The notes under the pieces were generated by a model. That model searched no databases. It saw only the letters and a program-made list of their open reading frames with translations, and was not told the DNA's origin. Both the position numbers and the translations under genes were made by a program. From positions 555,084 through 619,083 of the forward strand of contig NZ_LXUK01000022.1 of the NCBI RefSeq assembly GCF_013072695.1: a stretch of 64,000 nucleotides of DNA, read 5' to 3'. Position 1 is the stretch's first letter. Each line of letters begins with the position of its first letter. Below are positions 61,105 through 64,000 of this stretch, piece after piece. The DNA is from Acinetobacter sp. Ac_5812. GTDB lineage: Bacteria > Pseudomonadota > Gammaproteobacteria > Pseudomonadales > Moraxellaceae.

Positions 61105-62421
61105 ATGAAAAAAGATCAATCAAAACGGGCTGCGGCAGCAGCCTTCGTTGGAACAACTATCGAGTTTTATGACTTTTATGTTTACGCCACGGCTGCAGCT
61201 CTTGTACTTGGTTTGGTATTTTTCCCTGAAACCGATCCAGTAACAGGCACATTGGCGGCTTTTGCAACCTTTGCTGTCGGTTTTATTGCCAGACCGATTG
61301 CTGCTGTTATTTTTGGACATTTAGGCGATAAATTAGGTCGCAAAAAAATGCTGCTATTTACCATGCTGCTGATGGGACTGGCGACCACTGGCATTGGTTT
61401 GATCCCCAGTTATCACCACATTGGCGTTTGGGCACCCGTTTTGTTGATTATGTTGCGCTTTTTGCAAGGCTTGTCAGTCGGTGGTGAATGGGGTGGCGCA
61501 GTGTTAATGGCCAGCGAACATGCTCCTGCCCATAAAAAAACTTTTTTTGCTTCTTTTGCGCAAATGGGCAGTCCAGCAGGTTTGATCTTGTGCCTTTTGG
61601 TCTTTAAAGGGATTACGTCTTTGGATGAACAAGCTTTACTTAGCTGGGGCTGGCGGGTGCCCTTTTTACTCAGCTTTGTATTTATGCTGATTGGGCTAGC
61701 CATCCGTCTAGGGGTTGAAGAATCCCCTGAATTCCAACAGATGCAAGCCAAGCAAGCAATAGCCAAATACCCTGTAAAAGAGTTGCTTAAAAACTATTGG
61801 CCGCAAGTGGTTTTTGCTGGACTGGCGATTACCATTGGGACAGCGGGTTTCTTTTTCACCAATACCTTCATGATTAGCTATGTCACCCAATATATGGGTA
61901 TCGACCGCCCCACGATATTAGATGCATTGTTTTGGGTCACCCTATTTGAATTTTTAGCCATGCCAATTGCTGCTTGGTATGCCAGTAAAGTGGGGACACA
62001 TCGTTTTTTATTCTGGGCAGCAATGCTCTGCATCGTTATTCCTTATCCAATGTTTATGCTGGTGAGTACCAAAAACATCTATTTCATCGTGTTGGGTATT
62101 ACGCTCGCGGTCATTGCGCTGTCTTCTTTGTATGCCGTTGTCGCTGGCTTTATGGCGGAAGCATTTCCTGCACATGTGCGTTATTCAGGTATTTCCATTT
62201 CCTATCAAATGATTGCGGCAATCACCAGTGGCACGACACCCATCATTGGAACTGTGTTGGCCCAACATTATGCAGGTCAATGGCTACCTTTAGCCTTTTT
62301 ATTTAGTTTCCTTTCGCTGCTCTCTCTCATCGGCATCTGTGGCATTACCCGTTTAAGACAGCACAATCTATCACGAGAACAATCCAAACAAAAACAATCA
62401 AGCGCTAAACAAGCCGCTTAA
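61105..62421 (+). CDS. MFS transporter, metabolite:H+ symporter (MHS) family
   Basis: 438 residues and ~12 membrane spans. N-terminal KRAAAAAFVGTTIEFYDFYVYATAAALVLG, the loop motif GHLGDKLGRKKMLLFTMLLMGLATTGIGLIPSY, and GLSVGGEWGGAVLMASEHAP identify the MHS family (ProP, ShiA, KgtP relatives). It lies 52 bp after the ureohydrolase and is probably co-transcribed. The tail is Gln/Lys-rich. Confidence 0.9.
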   Translation: MKKDQSKRAAAAAFVGTTIEFYDFYVYATAAALVLGLVFFPETDPVTGTLAAFATFAVGFIARPIAAVIFGHLGDKLGRKKMLLFTMLLMGLATTGIGLIPSYHHIGVWAPVLLIMLRFLQGLSVGGEWGGAVLMASEHAPAHKKTFFASFAQMGSPAGLILCLLVFKGITSLDEQALLSWGWRVPFLLSFVFMLIGLAIRLGVEESPEFQQMQAKQAIAKYPVKELLKNYWPQVVFAGLAITIGTAGFFFTNTFMISYVTQYMGIDRPTILDALFWVTLFEFLAMPIAAWYASKVGTHRFLFWAAMLCIVIPYPMFMLVSTKNIYFIVLGITLAVIALSSLYAVVAGFMAEAFPAHVRYSGISISYQMIAAITSGTTPIIGTVLAQHYAGQWLPLAFLFSFLSLLSLIGICGITRLRQHNLSREQSKQKQSSAKQAA

Positions 62422-62478
62422 TGGATGAGCAAACAAGAAAGTCTGAATCTGATAAATGGATATTAAGAGTAGCGTATT

Positions 62479-63984
62479 ATGCAAAGAGATCGTTCTAAAC
62501 AGATTACAACAATTGAAAGCTTTGGCATCGAAGAAATACCAGCTCATGCTCGTAGTGCAATGCCATTTGATCTATTTCGTTTAAGTTTTGGTGGTGCTAA
62601 TACCTTTTCGACCTGTGTCTTAGGCAGCTTCCCGATTGTATTTGGCCTCTCTTTTCAAGCTGGATTCTGGGCAATCTTGTGCGGAGTTATCTTAGGGGCC
62701 TGTATCTTAGCACCAATGGGAATTTTTGGTGCGCGTACAGGAACCAATAACGCCGTGGCTTCTGGCGCCCATTTTGGTGTCCGTGGCAGAATCGTCGGTT
62801 CGTTTTTATCCTTACTCACTGCCATTGCCTTCTTTTCACTCTCCGTTTGGAGTTCTGGCGATGCACTGATTGGCGCAACTGAGCGACTGTTTGACAGTTC
62901 TTATCAAAGTAATTGGCTATATGGATTGGTCTATAGCGGCTTTGCCTTAGTGGTACTGATTATTTGTATCTATGGCTTTCGCTTTATGCTGCTGGTGAAC
63001 CGAGTGGCTGTGATCGCCTCTAGCCTGTTATTCTTTTTAGGTCTGTTTGCTTTTTCCAAGCAATTTGATTCAACTTACGCAGGACAAATTCAACTCGGAC
63101 AAGCTGGATTTTGGGCGGCTTTCATGAGTGCTGCATTGATTGCATTCAGTAATCCAATTTCCTTCGGAACTTTCTTAGGTGGCTGGTCACGTTATATTCC
63201 AAAGGAAACAGCTTCATCTAAAATCATGGCAGCCGTGTTTGCATCCCAACTTGCAACCCTCATTCCCTTTCTTTTTGGCCTAGTCACCGCCAGCATTGTT
63301 GCTAGTAGTACTCCCGTATTTATCGAACAAAATAATTACATCGCTGGGCTGATTCAGATTGCACCTGCTTGGTATTTTATTCCTCTGTGTCTGATTGCAC
63401 TGATTGGTGGGTTATCTACTGGAACGACAGCCTTATACGGTACAGGTTTAGACATGTCGAGTCTTTTTCCAAAATCGCTTACACGTGTTAAAGCCACCAT
63501 CTGGGTTGGCCTATTGTCCATCCTGTTCATTTTTCTAGGTCGTTTTGCAGCGAATCTGACTCAAAGCGTCATGACTTTTGCCACCCTAATTGTGGTGTGT
63601 ACCAGCCCATGGATTATCATTATGATTATCGGATTTGTCACCCGTAAAGGTTACTATAAAAATGATGATTTACAGGTGTTTGCAAATGGTCTAAAAGGTG
63701 GTGCTTACTGGTTTCATCATGGTTGGAATTGGCGTGGCATCATCGCATGGATTCCAAGCGCGCTTATCGGCCTATGCTTTGTGAATTTACCAGATCAGTT
63801 CATTGGTATTTAGGGGTATGTATTCAACGGTCTTGATCTGAGTTTACCGATCAGTATTACACTCGCAGCACTGCTTTATATTTCACTGCTCAAACTATTC
63901 CCTGAACCAAGTACTGTATACAAAGCAACATCTAGTGTGAAAAAGACCAAGCAGCAATGTAATCGATCATTGGTGTCAGAATAG
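62479..63984 (+). pseudogene. Purine-cytosine permease family transporter, interrupted by an in-frame TAG
   Basis: The first 444 codons (62479-63813) encode an NCS1 (CodB-like) permease: IEEIPAHARSAMPFDLFRLSFGGANTFSTCVLGSFPIVFGLSFQAGFWAI and PISFGTFLGGWSRYIPKET, with ~11 spans. It stops at TAG 63811-63813 (...FVNLPDQFIGI). The same frame stays open for 56 more codons to a TAG at 63982-63984, and those encode a further membrane span (LPISITLAALLYISLLKLFPEP) and a polar tail. The family normally has that last span, so the stop looks premature. The upstream reading frame is otherwise sound, so a C-terminally trimmed functional protein is possible. Confidence 0.75.
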
Positions 63985-64000
63985 CAATGATGCAGATATT

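Noticed and set aside
1..64000. CRISPR arrays, tRNA or rRNA genes, and insertion sequences
   Set aside because: No regularly spaced direct repeats, cloverleaf-compatible segments, rRNA-like stretches or transposase genes were seen by eye; a tool-based scan was not possible.

Overview
The window is an A+T-rich gammaproteobacterial chromosome segment that reads as Acinetobacter. The evidence is a FecI/FecR/HemO haem locus, a DUF4882 protein, a short BlsA-like BLUF photoreceptor, a phosphocholine-type phospholipase C with a Tat signal, and the recR-ybaB, aroC-prmB and trpB housekeeping genes. No tRNA, rRNA, CRISPR array or intact insertion sequence was seen.

Layout. 1-1006 holds tatA-tatB-tatC (tatC runs off the left edge). 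1102-17418 is one large organosulfur-scavenging region: a sulfonate/taurine-type ABC importer, two SsuD-like flavin monooxygenases, a private tonB-exbB-exbD operon, an orphan Tat-exported oligopeptide-type binding lipoprotein, two TonB-dependent receptors and an MsuE-like FMN reductase. Six transcription starts in this region carry a -24/-12 (sigma-54) element with the same GG-to-GC spacing, and four related 16-bp palindromic sites lie upstream of them. The region therefore looks like a single RpoN plus enhancer-binding-protein regulon. It would move substrates across the outer membrane (TonB), across the inner membrane (ABC), and desulfonate them (FMNH2 monooxygenases fed by the FMN reductase).

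At 17578-17605 there is a near-perfect dif site, so the window probably spans the replication terminus. An inverted degenerate dif-like copy lies 95 bp away, and the whole folds into a forked hairpin like the attP of dif-integrating filamentous phages. 17741-23534 is a six-gene phospholipid cluster resembling E. coli ynbABCD with an added acyltransferase. 23538-25391 is a divergent AraC regulator and quinone reductase pair. 25439-30794 is a Fur-controlled haem acquisition operon: sigma factor, anti-sigma factor, haem oxygenase, YbaN and receptor. 31042-33448 is phospholipase C, followed by an UndA-like diiron protein and a diguanylate cyclase.

35944-48113 is mostly housekeeping (aroC, prmB, trpB, a MoxR/VWA pair, ycgL, rnd, recR, ybaB, metZ). 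48212-56850 is more accessory: TauE, a frameshifted DUF4882 gene, LysE, a BLUF protein, sugE behind a guanidine-II (mini-ykkC) riboswitch, an orphan phage lysozyme, and two copies of a structured element that looks like a small-RNA gene with its own promoter and terminator. 56851-64000 has YARHG, HIT and porin genes, then a LysR-controlled ureohydrolase/MFS/purine-cytosine-type permease cluster whose last gene carries an in-frame TAG.
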